NCBI GenBank assembly: GCA_031772625.1
Contig: CM062812.1
Coordinates: forward strand, 727,358,300-727,422,299
Length of the DNA stretch: 64,000 nt
Origin: Pinus tabuliformis
Lineage: Eukaryota; Streptophyta; Pinopsida; Pinales; Pinaceae
Direction of reading: 5' to 3'
Shown here: piece after piece, positions 1 through 11,599 of the stretch
Numbering within the stretch: the stretch's first letter is position 1
How the letters are laid out: each line of letters starts with the position of its first letter
Translations under genes and position numbers: made by a program
The notes under the pieces: generated by a model
Told to the model about the DNA's origin: nothing
Seen by the model: only the letters and a program-made list of their open reading frames with translations
The model's database searches: none

Positions 1-719
1 CGCACACTTGCCATGTGAGTAAACTTATAAGGATATAAGTTGAAAATATGATTATAAAAGTACATTTCTTATTTTTCATCGAAAAGTCTTTACTCCTAGG
101 GATGAAATCATAATATTAAATCATATTGCGTCTTTTAAAGTTGATTTCATTAATATGTTTTTCATTTTGTTTTTTTTTTTGGCATTGTCTACCGAGGTGA
201 CAAATTTGCCCACATAGCCCAAACTTACTAGAATCCAACTTTTTTTCCTAAAAAAACAGATGGTAGGAGTGATTTAATATTGTTTTTGATGGTGGGAATG
301 GATTCTTCACCATCAAAATCCCCTATGGCACCAAAAATCTTGAAGCTTGACATCTGTAACCTAGATTTCCAAAAAAATCGTCAAATTTTACCAAAATCTT
401 GTTATAATTTCCATTGTTTTCCGGGAAAATTTGTAGCCTCATCAGACTATGCGTTTATTTTTTACTTCAAAATTTCCCTAATGGTTGATTCATTTTTTTC
501 TTCCTTGGCTTTGAGTCGTGTCATGAAGAACTTCAATTCCATTTCCAATTATCTTTTGTATGGAATGTTGGTCTAAGTTTCCTACAAGTTGACTATGGCA
601 CCGTATTGTTTAAGGAATGAAGAATTTCATGTTGCACATTCATCTAGAAACATTTTCATCACTTTGGTCACTAAATCGAAGGTTATTTCTACTCTAATTT
701 CATTTTTATGCACTACGCG
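1..719. other. Left flank, nothing recognised
   Basis: AT-rich flank with T-runs (for example near 171-180). Short open frames at 280-576 and 589-831 show no domain, and the first starts on TTG, so neither is supported as a gene. This DNA was contiguous with the sequence after 6839 before the gypsy element inserted. Confidence 0.5.
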
Positions 720-724
720 TAGAA
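720..724. repeat. 5-bp target-site duplication, left copy (tagaa)
   Basis: The bases tagaa sit directly before the 5' LTR and recur directly after the 3' LTR at 6835-6839. A 5-bp duplication is usual for Ty3/gypsy integration and fixes the element boundaries. Confidence 0.85.
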
Positions 725-1091
725 CGTTAGGTCCCTATAATACCAGTGCATTCCCTCATTGTTATGAGTGTAGCCCCATTATTTTTATTGTTGTGCCCCA
801 TAGAAGCCTACTATTCCCTAGTTGTTATTAATGTAGCTCCCTTATTGTTATTATTGTGCCTTGTAGAAGCCCACTATTGTTATTGTGGTGCCCTTACATT
901 ATTATTGTTATGTTGACTCTAATTATATTGTGACCGCTTAGACTCCTATATATAGAAAGGAGGTTGTGTAATTTGAAACATCCAAGAATTGTTCATTTGT
1001 GTAATGTAAAGGAGGTTCCCCCCCTCGAAGAGGCTTATTTCTAAGTCGTTGATCTATCTTTTCTACCTTTTTGTGAGTTGGTTTCATAACA
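725..1091 (+). repeat. 5' LTR of the chromovirus
   Basis: About 367 bp matching 6469-6834. It starts cg (the partner copy has tg) and ends ataaca. Shared landmarks are ggtccctataata near the start, repeated ttattgttattgttgtgcccc blocks, a TATA region, and a tail ending in gttccataaca or gtttcataaca. The many substitutions between copies indicate an old insertion. Confidence 0.9.
946..955 (+). promoter_or_regulatory. LTR TATA box
   Basis: The sequence ctatatatag lies in the second half of the 5' LTR, about 145 bp before its end, as expected for a U3 promoter. The 3' LTR has a mutated counterpart (ctatacatat) near 6690. Confidence 0.6.
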
Positions 1092-1093
1092 TT

Positions 1094-1106
1094 TGATATT
1101 AGAGGC
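1094..1106 (+). other. Primer-binding site, initiator-Met tRNA type
   Basis: Two bases after the LTR, the sequence tgatattagaggc matches the usual plant PBS TGGTATCAGAGC except for two transitions and one inserted g. Minus-strand synthesis would have been primed here. Confidence 0.75.
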
Positions 1107-1956
1107 TTGGATTCTAGGGTTTCACTACTCCAAATAGGGCATCATGCAATGGTTGCTATAACTTTTTCTCTACGAATTTCAAAAGCTAAAAAAAACTGAT
1201 TTGAGTGGTAATCGCTCTAAACGTTGGGTCTGAATTCAAGATCTTGTCTCTCTATATTTTTGGAGATATGATCTGAGGGATTTAGGGTTTTTGCAAGCTC
1301 CATATTTCCATCTCAAACATATCATCTTGGCATTTTTTATTTAGTTTGTTTTTTTACTAAGGAACAAACTCAGAAATTAAAACCCATTTGAGCCAAAATC
1401 TTGGTGAAGCTTAGGTCCAAATTTTAGATCTTGTCTCGCTATAATTTTGGAGATATGATCCAAGGATGTTAGGGTTTTTGTTGGATCCTGAATTACATCC
1501 AAAACATCTGACCTTGGGAAAATCGTCATAACCTTCTCTCTGAGTATCAGATTGAAATTTCGTAAGAAGTTATAGAAGGAGGATGAACTGGAGTTTTCGG
1601 GGTAGCATTTTCATGTCCAAAGGCAGAAACAGTGATAAGTGGAACTTCGTACAATTCTGCTCTGCTGAAGAAGTCTATAATCAGGTTAGTGTAGGAGATT
1701 TGGCCTAGCTCTTTGTTAAAGACTCCAATATTGATCACACCTATGGGGATAGAAAGAGGTTTTTGAGGGATACCATAGGATGCAACTCCAGACCTTGGAT
1801 ATATGAAATTGTAGATATACAACAAATTCAATATTGAGCTCCTACGAAGCAAAAAAAAGAAGGTGTGTAGCCTTTTTAAAAAATCTGCATATGTTTGGTT
1901 TGAAAAATTAGTTTAATGTGATTCAAAAGGGAAAAGTGAAGCGTAATTATCATTAA
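1107..1956 (+). other. Untranslated leader with an internal duplication
   Basis: About 850 bp between the PBS and gag with no credible coding. A block at 1240-1329 is repeated imperfectly at 1428-1516 (offset 188). Both copies contain gatcttgtct, ttttggagatatgatc, tagggtttttg and a terminal accttgg/atcttgg. The open frame on the opposite strand at 1547-1852 has no recognisable domain. Confidence 0.6.
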
Positions 1957-2895
1957 TTGATTCCTCGAAGAAAGAAAATGGAATCACCTAGTAAGAAACC
2001 AACAAGCTCCACTATCTCACATGAAGAAGAGGAAAAAATGCAACATGATATATCAAAATTGCAAGACCAAATGCAACAAATTTCGTTGTCGCAAAAAGTA
2101 ACAAAAAATGAATTGGAAGCCATGATAAATGTCAAGATAGATGATATAAAAATGGACGTGTTAGTTTTGAATGATGGTTTAAAATAAGATATGGAAGCAA
2201 TGATGAATGTCAAGATAGAAGGATTGAAAGAAAGTTTGGAAAAGTTGCTACAGGAAAGACATCACATTGGTGACAAGGCAATCCATGATGATCATGATGA
2301 AGAGAAAAGAAATATTAATCACAATTTTAGAGACTCCCATGTGGGGTTTAAGAACCACCACATTTGAAAAATAGAGATGAGGAAGTTTGATGGCAAGGAT
2401 CCGGTAACTTGGATAATACAGATGGGGCAATATTTTGATCTACAGGATATGAAACCCTCACAAAAGGTATGTATTGCATGTTTATATTTAGAACCCAATC
2501 CGTTTGTATGGTATAGATGGCTTTGTTCTCGTAAACCACTTGTCACCTGGTCAATATTTACGTAGGAAATGATAGCACATTATGAAGATACAAAGAGAAA
2601 CACCTTCTTTAGCCAATTTATAAATCTCAAACAAAAGGGTTCAATGGTGGAGCACATTGAAGACTTCCAAAAATTGAATATTAGGGTAACCAATATTCTA
2701 GAGCAACATAGAATTGATGTCTTCATAGGGACTTTAAAAGATAACATCCAACATGAGGTTTGCCTTTGGGAACTTGACTCCTTAGAGAAGGCATTTAGGG
2801 TGGAAAGAAAAGTTGAAAACAAAATTATGGAAACAAGGAAGTCTACCAATCACAACTATGAATATGGAAGTGTTACTAGCCATAGTCTTGCATAA
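1957..2895 (+). pseudogene. gag (capsid region) of the chromovirus, broken
   Basis: The gag frame is interrupted by stops near 2185, 2366 and 2563. The N-terminal part is highly charged and coiled-coil-like (KxEEEEKMQHDISKLQDQMQQ type). The capsid core follows, with the usual plant gypsy landmarks: a KFDGKDPVTWIIQMGQYF segment, then HYEDTKRNTFFSQFINLKQKGS and VEHIEDFQKLNIRV. These fit the Retrotrans_gag family. A zinc knuckle is not clearly visible. Non-functional. Confidence 0.8.
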
Positions 2896-2983
2896 CCTAC
2901 AAGGTTGACATCACAAAAATTGGAGGAAAAAAGAGTAAAAGGACTTGGTTATAGTTTGATAGCAAATACATTAAAGGTCATAA

Positions 2984-3466
2984 ATGTGCAAGAAATTATT
3001 CTACATAGATTGTAAAGAGGAGCTAGAAAAGGAACAAGAAACATCAAAAGACGAGGATATACACCAGGGATCAACCCCCGAGAAAGAAGAAATGAATCCG
3101 ACCATATCTTGTAATGCGTTGGCAGGAATTACCACTCCTCAAACTCTCAAAATAGAAGGACATATCAAGAAGAAAAAGGTAATAGTGTTGATTGATTCGA
3201 GTAGTACCCATAATTTTATTCATTGCTAGATAGCAAATGAATTAAATTGCTTCCTATATCGAGTACCAGAGCATCAAGTGATGGTTGAAAATGGAGGAAC
3301 CATAAATTGCTCTGGAAAGTGCCATAATATGAAGCTATCCATGGGAGAATATGTATTGAATAGTCCAATTATTTCCATTCGAATGGGTGGTGCTGATATT
3401 GTACTAGGAGTCCAATGGTTACAATCTTTGGGTACGATAACTTTTATTTTCAAGAACTTTTCTTGA
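2984..3466 (+). pseudogene. Aspartic protease region of pol, broken
   Basis: In a frame shifted from gag, the sequence VIVLIDSSSTHNFIHC matches the retropepsin active-site region, normally LIDSGSTHNF in plant gypsy elements. Here the glycine of D-S-G is serine. Further on, GADIVLGVQWLQSLG matches the C-terminal protease signature (LGxxWL). A stop lies between the two halves. Confidence 0.8.
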
Positions 3467-3639
3467 AATCTTTTTCAGAAGGAAAGGAAGTTGAATTAAG
3501 GCGTATCACAGGGAAACTAGAAAAGATAATCAGCTGTAATAGCATGAAAAATATTCTAAAGAAATAACAACGACCTTTAATTACACAATTATGTTCTCTA
3601 GAGGTTCAAACATCAAAATCGCCTATTTCTCCAGACCTC

Positions 3640-4460
3640 CAAAAAGTGTTGGACAATCATTCCAAGGTATTTGAGACTCCCAAAGGCCTCCCACCTATTT
3701 TTGATCATGCTCATGCTATTCATTTGATTGCAGGAAGTATTCCTCCAAACATTAGGCCTTATAGATATTCTTATGCCCAAAAGAGTGAAATTTAATGTAG
3801 GGTTGTAGAAACGCTAGATGCAGGTATAATTCAACCTAGTCAAAGTTATTTCTTTGCTCCAATAGTATTGGTGCACAAGAAGAATGGATCATTGTGCATC
3901 TACATGGATTATAGGGAGCCCAACAAGCTCACTATTAAGGATAAATTTCCCATTCCTGTCATTGATGAATTATGTGGAGCAATTTACTTCACCATGTTGG
4001 ATCTTCATTCAGGATATCATCAAATAAGAATGAATACCGAAGATGTTCTGAAAACAACATTTAGAGCTCAAGAAGGTCATTATGAACTTTTTTTCATCCC
4101 TTTTCTCCTTACCAATGAACCTTCAACATTTGAAGGTATGATGAATTCCACTTTCAAACCATTCCTTAGAAAATTTGATTTAGTATTTTTTGAAGATATA
4201 CTAACCTACAACAAGTCTTGGAAGGATCATGTTGACCATGTTGACAGGGTGCACAAGCTATTAGAGGAGAAACAATTATATGAAGAAACCTCCAAATGTT
4301 TCTTTGGAGTACAAGAGCTGGAATATTTGGGTCATGTTGTATCTCATGAGGGTGTTAAGGTAGATCCTAAGAAAATTAAAGCCATTAAGGAATGGAAAAT
4401 CACCACTCCATAAATCATCTGTGAGGATTTATCAGGGTGACAGGGTATTATCGCAATTTT
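3640..4460 (+). pseudogene. Reverse transcriptase region of pol, broken
   Basis: The 3868-4413 frame carries the Ty3/gypsy RT motifs: MVHKKNGSLCIYMDYREPNK, a LDLHSGYHQIRM block, KTTFRAQEGHYE, and then VFFEDIL. The last is the catalytic Y/F-x-D-D box with the first aspartate replaced by glutamate. The end, LEYLGHVVSHEGVKVDPKKI, is typical of the RT thumb. Upstream sequence (3640-3867) contains a stop near 3793. The copy cannot encode active polymerase. Confidence 0.9.
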
Positions 4461-4990
4461 ATTAAGAATTATGGGAGAAGAGGAGAACCTCTAATAACAT
4501 TAATGAAGAAAGATGCATTTTCTTTGACTCCATAAGAAACTAAGGCCTTTGAGCATCTCAAAGAGGAAATGTGCCAAGCACCAGCCTTAGCTATACCAGA
4601 CTTCACAAAAATCTTTATTGTGGAAGGTGATACCTCAGGAAATGGAATTGTTGTTGTTTTAATGCAAGAAGGAAGACCCATTGATTTTGAAAGTCATACA
4701 ATCGAAGGAAAGTATTTACACAAAGATATTTATGAGAAGGAAATGTTGGAAATACTACATGCACTTAAGAAATGACGACCTTACCTAAAAGGAAGGCACT
4801 TCAAGGTAAAAACAGATCATGATAGTCTTAAATACTTTTCAGAACAAAGATTATCTTTAGAGGAACAATAAAAATTGGTCACAAAGATTTTGGGTTATGA
4901 CTTTGAAATCATCTAGAAAAAAGGGAATAAAAATGTTCTTGCAAATGCACTCTCAAGAAAGGATGAGGATGTGGAAGCATTGATTTTTTC
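4461..4990 (+). pseudogene. RNase H region of pol, broken
   Basis: The frame shifts again here. It reads a DTSGNGIVVVLMQEG block (normally DAS), then EKEMLEILHALKK, KTDHDSLKYF and, after stops, NVLANALSRKDE. These are the standard ordered motifs of gypsy RNase H. There are stops near 4773 and 4869. Confidence 0.85.
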
Positions 4991-6010
4991 CATTTCTATT
5001 ATCCAAATAGATTGGATAGCCTAAGCGAGGGATGAATGAAAGAATGACAAAGAAGTGTGGGCACTCATTCAAAATTTGCAGAAAGATCCTAGTACACCTG
5101 ATACATTTAGCTGGAAAGATGATGCATTATGGTACAAATATTGCTTATACCTTTGTAAGAATTCCCAACTCAAACAAAATATTGTTATGGAATTGCAGAC
5201 CTCTCCCTTAGGAGGGCACTTAGGATTTTTAAAAACTTACCACATGTTTAAGAAGGAATTTTTTGGTATGGCCTTAAAGCCGATATTCAAAATTTTGTGG
5301 CGGAATGCTTGGTTTGCCAAGAAGATAAAGTTGATACAATTAAGACCCCATGTCTATTACAACCTTTATCCATTCCAAGTCAACATTGGTAGGATGTTTC
5401 AATGGATTTTATCAGAGGTTTACCCAAGTCCGAAGGAAATAGTGTCATGATGGTGGTAATTGATAGACTTACCAAGTATGAACACTTTTGTGCAATATCT
5501 CATCCATTTAAAGCCAGTACAGGTGCTATTGCATTTATGGAACAATTGAAAATCTAAATGGAAACCCAAATATTATTGTAAGCGACAGAGATCCTATTTT
5601 CAATGGAAATTTTTGGACAGAATTACTTTGTTTTCTGGGTACTCAATTAGCTCATAGATCATCTTATCATCCTCAATCAGATGGAAAAACTAAGATAGTA
5701 AACAAATGTTTGGAAGGATATCTTTGTTTCTTTGTATCTGACAAACAAACACAATAGGTCAAGTGGTTACCTATTTTTGAATGGTGGTATAACACTTCCT
5801 TCCATACTGCAACAAAAATGACCCAATTTATGGAACTTTATGGATATCATCCACCATCCATCACGTCATCTTTAAGAGAAAATTATAAGGTTCAAGCAGT
5901 GGAAGATCACATAAAGCATGAACAAGAAGTTCTCAAACTCTTAAAGGATAACCTCACTTTGGCACAAAATTGAATGAAACAATAGGAAGATCAACATCAT
6001 AGCGAAATAA
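4991..6010 (+). pseudogene. Integrase region of pol, broken
   Basis: The zinc-binding end is recognisable (GGHLGFLKTYHMFKKEFF, W..A..AKK). The catalytic core follows: SMDFIRGLPKSEGN, VVIDRLTKYEHF, IIVSDRDPIFNG and SSYHPQSDGKTK. The third catalytic residue, usually glutamate in the SDGQTE motif, is lysine here. Frame changes occur near 5450 and 5540. Later sequence (WWYNTSFHTATKMTQF, LYGYHPP) is the usual C-terminal integrase region. Confidence 0.88.
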
Positions 6011-6123
6011 TTTTTGATGTAGATGACTAGGTATTTTTATGGCTAGAACCATACAAACAAATTTCCCTCAAGAAAGCTAAGAAGGATAATAAATTATCAC
6101 CAAAGTATTATGGTCCTTGCAGG

Positions 6124-6438
6124 GTGTTGCAAAAAATTGGTACTATGGCATCCAAATTGGAGCTTCCTACATCTTCAAGAGTGCACCAAGTTTTCCATGT
6201 TTCATGCTTAAATAAGGTTATAGGTGACAAGCTCCCAGTTGAAACAATATTGCCAGAACTTGATGAGGAAGGGAAAATCATATTGGAACCTAAAGAAGCC
6301 ATGGAAAAAAGAACTCGTGGGTTACGAAATCGATCAATTTGAGAGTATATCATCGAGTGGAAGAACTTAGCCATCCAATATTCCACATGGGATGATGATA
6401 ATTTTATACAAAAGCATCTAGAACTACTCAATCATTGA
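6124..6438 (+). pseudogene. Integrase C-terminus and chromodomain
   Basis: The frame reads SRVHQVFHVSCLNK (the GPF/HxVFHVS integrase tail). After one stop it gives EYIIEWKNLAIQYSTWDDD, a chromodomain core matching the usual V.WKG.....TWE pattern. A terminal TGA lies at 6436-6438, just before the polypurine tract. Chromodomains are thought to steer integration to marked chromatin. Confidence 0.85.
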
Positions 6439-6454
6439 GGAAAACACTTTTTTT

Positions 6455-6466
6455 GAAGGAGAGGGG
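6455..6466 (+). other. Polypurine tract
   Basis: The 12-base purine run gaaggagagggg lies 2 bases before the 3' LTR start, the normal place for plus-strand priming. Confidence 0.8.
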
Positions 6467-6468
6467 CA

Positions 6469-6834
6469 TGCTAGGTCCCTATAATACTAGTGTATTCCAT
6501 CATTGTTATTAGTGTAGCACCCTTATTGTTATTGTTGTGCCCCATAGAAGCCCATTACTCCCTCATTTTTATTAGTGTAGCTCTGTTATTGTTATTGTTG
6601 TGCCCCTTAGAAGCCCACTTTTGTTGTTGTGGTGCCCTTACATTATTATTTTTATGTCGACTCTGATTATTTTGTGACCACATAGACTCCTATACATATA
6701 ATGGAGGTTGTGTCATTTGAATAATCCAAGAATTGTTCATTTGTGTGATGTAAAGGAGGTTGCCCCCTCGAAGAGGCTTATTTCTGAGTCGTTGATCTAT
6801 CTTTTCTATCTTTTTGTGAGCTGGTTCCATAACA
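6469..6834 (+). repeat. 3' LTR of the chromovirus
   Basis: Starts tgctaggtccct and ends ccataaca. It is homologous along its whole length to 725-1091 and is followed by the tagaa duplication at 6835-6839. Confidence 0.9.
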
Positions 6835-6839
6835 TAGAA
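6835..6839. repeat. 5-bp target-site duplication, right copy (tagaa)
   Basis: Identical to 720-724 and directly adjacent to the end of the 3' LTR. Confidence 0.85.
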
Positions 6840-8639
6840 GGTATACAAATTCTAGCTCAACCTTACACTTGAAGAAATGAACATCCATGTTTGAGGGAGG
6901 TATAAAATATGCAATTGTGTACTCTAGTTGGAGAGGAGATCAAAACTATAGGGAGAAATACCCCGAGGAAGGAAATAATGAGAATCCAACAAACCAAATT
7001 AGTGTGTCATGTGGTGAAAAGATTAAGGATCAAAATATTTGATTTGAAATTTTATAAGCAAAAATAAATTGAAAACATTAGTATTACCTTTCATAATGGC
7101 TAAGGAGGTAGGAAAAGAGGAGATGGTGTGTTTTTCACTAGAAAACAAAATGAGGACAACATTGGTGAAGGGGTATAATTGAATGTTTCCTTCCATGTCT
7201 TGTCTGGAGAAAAAGGCAAGAATTATGGACCTTAGAATGCCTCTCATTGTATAAAAAATTGAGCTGAGAACTAATGATAGAGAGGACTTTATGGAGATCA
7301 CTTTCATACTTGCACATAAATTCATCATCAAGATACAACATGGAACACATAAGTTATAAATCAAGATTCACTATTTTCCTTAATGTATACATGTAATTTT
7401 TCTAGAGGTTTCTAATATACCTTTACCTCACTATTTCTTATAACTTTAAAAAAAATAAGTTACTTAATTGATGAAAATAATGAAAGTAGACCTCAACAAA
7501 CTTAAGAGATAAGATTTGTTATGAAAATTATATTCTTTTTATAAATAGAGATTATCTCTCTAATTTGAAAGTATGGATGACTAAAATAGAGTTCCAAAAA
7601 CTTATATTTTATGCCTAGTTAAATTAATAAGATTTTTCAACGCTTAAAAGGAAACCAAGGCATAAGCTTGATTTCTTCGTCAATAGTAACAATTTTAAGT
7701 GGGTCTTGATATATCCATCAGATACATATATACACTTAGCTTATTATCTTTTAACATTTAAATATTTACATTTCCATAAATTAATTTTTAAGTTTAATCA
7801 TAATCATAATTCATAATTATATATTTGTTGTAATCATTATCTATATTTTTCTAAATTATATATATATATATGTGTTTTTTTTTACAGATTTTAATATGGC
7901 CTTAATGTTAAGGAGCAAAAATAGGTTGAGTATTTAACATTTAGGAGACTTAGAAGCTTACAACCAATCACTAAAAATAAATTACAATAATCATTTATGT
8001 CCATAAAGTTTTTCTAAAAGAAATAATTAACTTCATTTAGTTGAAGAGAGGTTTTCCAGGTATTTGTAAACCCATAAATCTATGACAGTAAGAAAATATA
8101 TCAATCTTATTATTATTAATTATATTTTATATATATTAAAAATGATAATAACGTTATTATTATATACCAATCACATTATTAAGATGAGTTTTGGTATAGA
8201 ATTGAAATGTTGACATTTCAAATTACTATTATAGAACAATTTCTGGCATCTCAAACTCAATATCACCCCATAAAAATATGCAAACCCTAATTACATTATT
8301 TTTTTATTATACAGTATATGTATTAAAAAATACAATAATATTATTATTTATAATTATATAGTAAATATATTTATTTAATTTATAAAAAAAATGTATTGAT
8401 TTCGAAACAAGAAATTACAAAAAAATATTGGAGGCTTTAAAATGGTTAGGCACTATCGGCACCTAATCATATAAAAAATGCACTTTCCCTATAGAATCAT
8501 AAAACATCAAAGTTCCTATAAGTATAATGTTTACTATAGAGAAGCTAAAACAAAAGCCTTCATGGTAATAACGACATGCTAAGAAAATAATAAATTTAGA
8601 AAGCAAAGACATGACAAGGTACTAAGTTGAAGGGTTTAA
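6840..8639. other. AT-rich intergenic stretch
   Basis: No gene recognised. The part from about 7360 to 8420 is very AT-rich, with TA dinucleotide runs (for example 7858-7870) and A/T homopolymers. The short frames at 7023-7364 on the minus strand show no domain. Confidence 0.5.
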
Positions 8640-9221
8640 ATCAATAGTTGAAAGTTGGATTGATTCCTTATTGCCAACTAGTGTTCCTTTAGTAGTGGGA
8701 GGGATGCCAAAGTGCTTCTTAGTGCACTGTAGTTGTTTATCTATGTTCATCATATGTTGGTCCAATTTCTTCAGGAAGAGGAGGATGTCTTCTTTGTGCT
8801 CATGTCAATCTAGGAGAACCCTTCCTAAGAGGAATTTCATATGATAGTACAAGTCCACTATGCGCATGAAATTATGGAATAAGTGAGGTTCATGTACGAT
8901 ATCGATCACTCAGTCATGAATTTCATCCAATACATCAATGTCTAAGAGGTGATGCCTCTGGGAGGCCCCCCTATATTTCAACACAAGTGAGATCTTCTTA
9001 AGTGGTGCCCAGGGTAACCTCTCTAAATCAAGCAACTATTTCCTCCAATTTGTCATGAGTAAGTGTATTCTCTCGACTCGCTTCTTCCTTGTAATATGTC
9101 GCTCACCTACAAACCTAGGCTTAATGATGAGTCGTGATGGATCCCTAGGTACAGAGGAAAGTCCAAAGAACAAAAGGATTAATGTTATGAAGTAGACAAA
9201 AGATATAGGAAGACAAGACAA
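8640..9221 (-). pseudogene. Unrecognised decayed coding-like region
   Basis: Reading the minus strand from 9221 down to 8640 gives long amino-acid-like text in one frame with a few stops: RVERIHLLMTNWRK, then HNFMRIVDLYYHMKFLLGR, then LFLKKLDQHMMNIDKQLQ and KKHFGIPPTTKGTLVG. The composition (charged, helical, few stops) suggests a former protein rather than random DNA. I do not recognise the family. It could be the end of a retroelement accessory ORF. Confidence 0.35.
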
Positions 9222-11147
9222 AGCCTTGTATGTAACTCGAACACATAATTAATGTCAACAACAAGTTCGAGGGATGGGGTAGGACATATAGTTAAGAAAG
9301 GCGCCAACATAGAGGTGCACCACAATATTATGGAAGCAACGAAGGGGAGGGGGGGGCGGTGAGAGGGCCAGTAATATGAAGAGCTTAGTGTTAGACAAGT
9401 GATAGAACTTGGTCACTACAAATATTGGAAAACTGTGGAAGAGTACTCTAAGTAAAAAATTGAATAAGAAACTAAGAAGGGAGAATGATGATTGTGATCA
9501 AGGGAGAAATCGTCTCCTAGAGACATAGTTACTTCATTGTGATGGGGTTTTCCTTTTAAGGTTCAGATTTAGCATAAACTTTCATGATGAGATCCCTATT
9601 CTAAAGAGAAAACGAGTGCCTAATTAGCTTTCGTGGGAAAGGTACTAGCTTTGTGAAGCAAAACTCTCTAGGATTATAGCAATTCTTCTCTTCAGAAATA
9701 CTTTGTACAATAGAGGTGATAAAATTCAATGAGTTGTACATACAAGATTGAACTCGTATCAATAAAAATTTGCCTAGTGACCTCTCATAATGGAAAGGGA
9801 TTTGTAATAATAAAACAAATAGGGTGTTGTTTATAATTGTCATTACCATGTAATGCTCATTAATATTCTTTCTGCAATGGCCCACATCGTTATAGCTATG
9901 CACTACCTAAAGAGAGACCATAATTACCATGCTTGATGATTGTAAAGAGTGATTCTTCAAACGAGAGATATTTTCGGGTAAAGCTTGAGATAAGAATGAA
10001 ATAGAGGTAGATTTTACTGGAGTGAGGGATGTAAAGGTGGTGTTTAATGATCATGGAACATGATCACAAGATGATAAGCCCCTCATGATGATAAAAATAT
10101 TTGAATACCAACTATGGGGGCATGATTCCACATCCCATAGCCACATAGACAAGTGGTAGAGAAGCATTCCACCCACACTTCTCACATGTATAACACCACA
10201 TCCTCGGACTACAAATCCTTTTGTATAATTTTCCATCACACCTTCTTGAGAGGAGAGCCTAGTAGAAGATTCTAGCTGGATTATATTCTGAGTGAGGAGT
10301 CTAGACAACGATAGTTAGTTGGAATATCAACAACCTTATTCTCTGATCATAAGATATGGGTATGAATGATGATAAATATATTAATGATTTAGGAGGATAC
10401 CCTATGTAATAAATCTTAGAACCTATATATTTTAGTAATATTGTGCAAAGGAGTATCATTTTTGGAGTTTATGGAGCATATTGACAATAATTTGAGAGTA
10501 TCCTTACATTATGAGCTTGAATAAGCATTGATTTTATGCTATTTTCAGTCATTTGTGAAAGAAATAAGTTTCACAACATTCTTAATACTGAGGCCAAACA
10601 TGCTAGAATATATGAAGAGTGGAAGGCCAAAATGTTATATAAAATTTCTACCATAACTAGTTGGACTACGATTTCCTTTTGAAGCACCACTAGAATTCAT
10701 CATGAGAAAGGAGAGGACCAAGTGAGACTAGGCGGTAAACATGGGAAGAGCAGGAAAATGAATAGAAGAAGGGGAAAAATAAGAGGGAATTATTACAAGG
10801 TTCCATTTATTAAAGAGCCTAGTTTCATGACCATGTTATTTCTAGTATTTGGGGGACTAGGGGAGGGAAAAAATGGTTTCTTTTATCTTTTTGAAGATGA
10901 TGTTCTAGAGAGAGATGTTTGGAGGAGAGGAATTTTTGGAGATGAAACAATCACACTCCTTATAATTCCCCCAAAGGAAAAATCAAAGGGAGAGAGTCTA
11001 GATGTGGTTGAGAATGGGATTAGAGAAAGTGCAATTCCTCCACTAATCCATGGTATTAAAAATACTAAGAGGGTCATGATTAAATCAGTGATGGTATTCC
11101 TTATAGGATAGTAATTTCTATATTCAAGCTTTTGTGATCCATAATGA
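9222..11147. other. No firm gene; decayed minus-strand frames
   Basis: Minus-strand open stretches at 9601-9903 and 10051-10308 may belong to the same dead coding sequence as 8640-9221, but no domain is recognisable. A G-rich run lies at 9341-9367 (gaaggggagg followed by seven more g). A plus-strand frame at 10722-11111 starts on GTG, has no recognisable domain, and is not supported as a gene. Confidence 0.4.
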
Positions 11148-11220
11148 ATTAAGCATAGTCTTTCGATATAAATCACATAAGAGAATCTTATGTGATTTAT
11201 ATTGAAAGACTTTGCTTAAT
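11148..11220. repeat. 73-bp near-perfect inverted repeat (hairpin)
   Basis: Two 35-base arms (11148-11182 and 11186-11220) are reverse complements with only two mismatches, separated by gaa. The arms run from attaagca to ataaga and back. Transcribed RNA would form a long hairpin of a size similar to a plant small-RNA precursor; in DNA it could extrude as a cruciform. Function unknown. Confidence 0.85.
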
Positions 11221-11599
11221 GGTATTCCTCTAATCAAAGCTAGAGGTAGTTGGAAAAGGCACAACTATTGAATAAATGTTGAAGACTTTCAAAGTTGAGA
11301 AAATAGAGGGGGGGTTAGGAGGGTCACTGATGATTTTGTTTTTGGATATTCTTCCTTGTTAAGGTTCTATTTTCAAGCAAGAGACACAAGAATAAGGAAA
11401 TTTTCAACCATGTTTTTGATTTCAAAGTGTTGATACATACACCATTTTTTGGTATGTATTGATGTCCTACTTCCTGTTGATAGGATTTTGAGATAGTAAA
11501 GGAGCATTTTGAGTTGTGACCCCACTAGATTTTATTTGAATGGGAGTAGTATGGGTTAAGTATTTATTTAAGGTTATGCCAAACTTGACACCACAATAC

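Larger units (their letters stand above)
725..6834 (+). mobile_element. Degenerate Ty3/gypsy chromovirus, full-length
   Basis: A 6.1-kb LTR retrotransposon on the plus strand. In order it has a 5' LTR, a Met-tRNA-type primer site, a leader, gag, protease, RT, RNase H, integrase, a C-terminal chromodomain, a polypurine tract and a 3' LTR, flanked by matching tagaa duplications. The chromodomain after integrase marks the chromovirus clade. The frame changes several times and stops are scattered through gag and pol. Two catalytic positions are also altered (RT FFED, integrase glutamate to lysine), so the copy is inactive. Confidence 0.93.

Noticed and set aside
10722..11111. Plus-strand 129-codon open frame
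   Set aside because: GTG start, no recognisable domain, overlaps a minus-strand frame, and sits between unrelated relics. Chance cannot be excluded.
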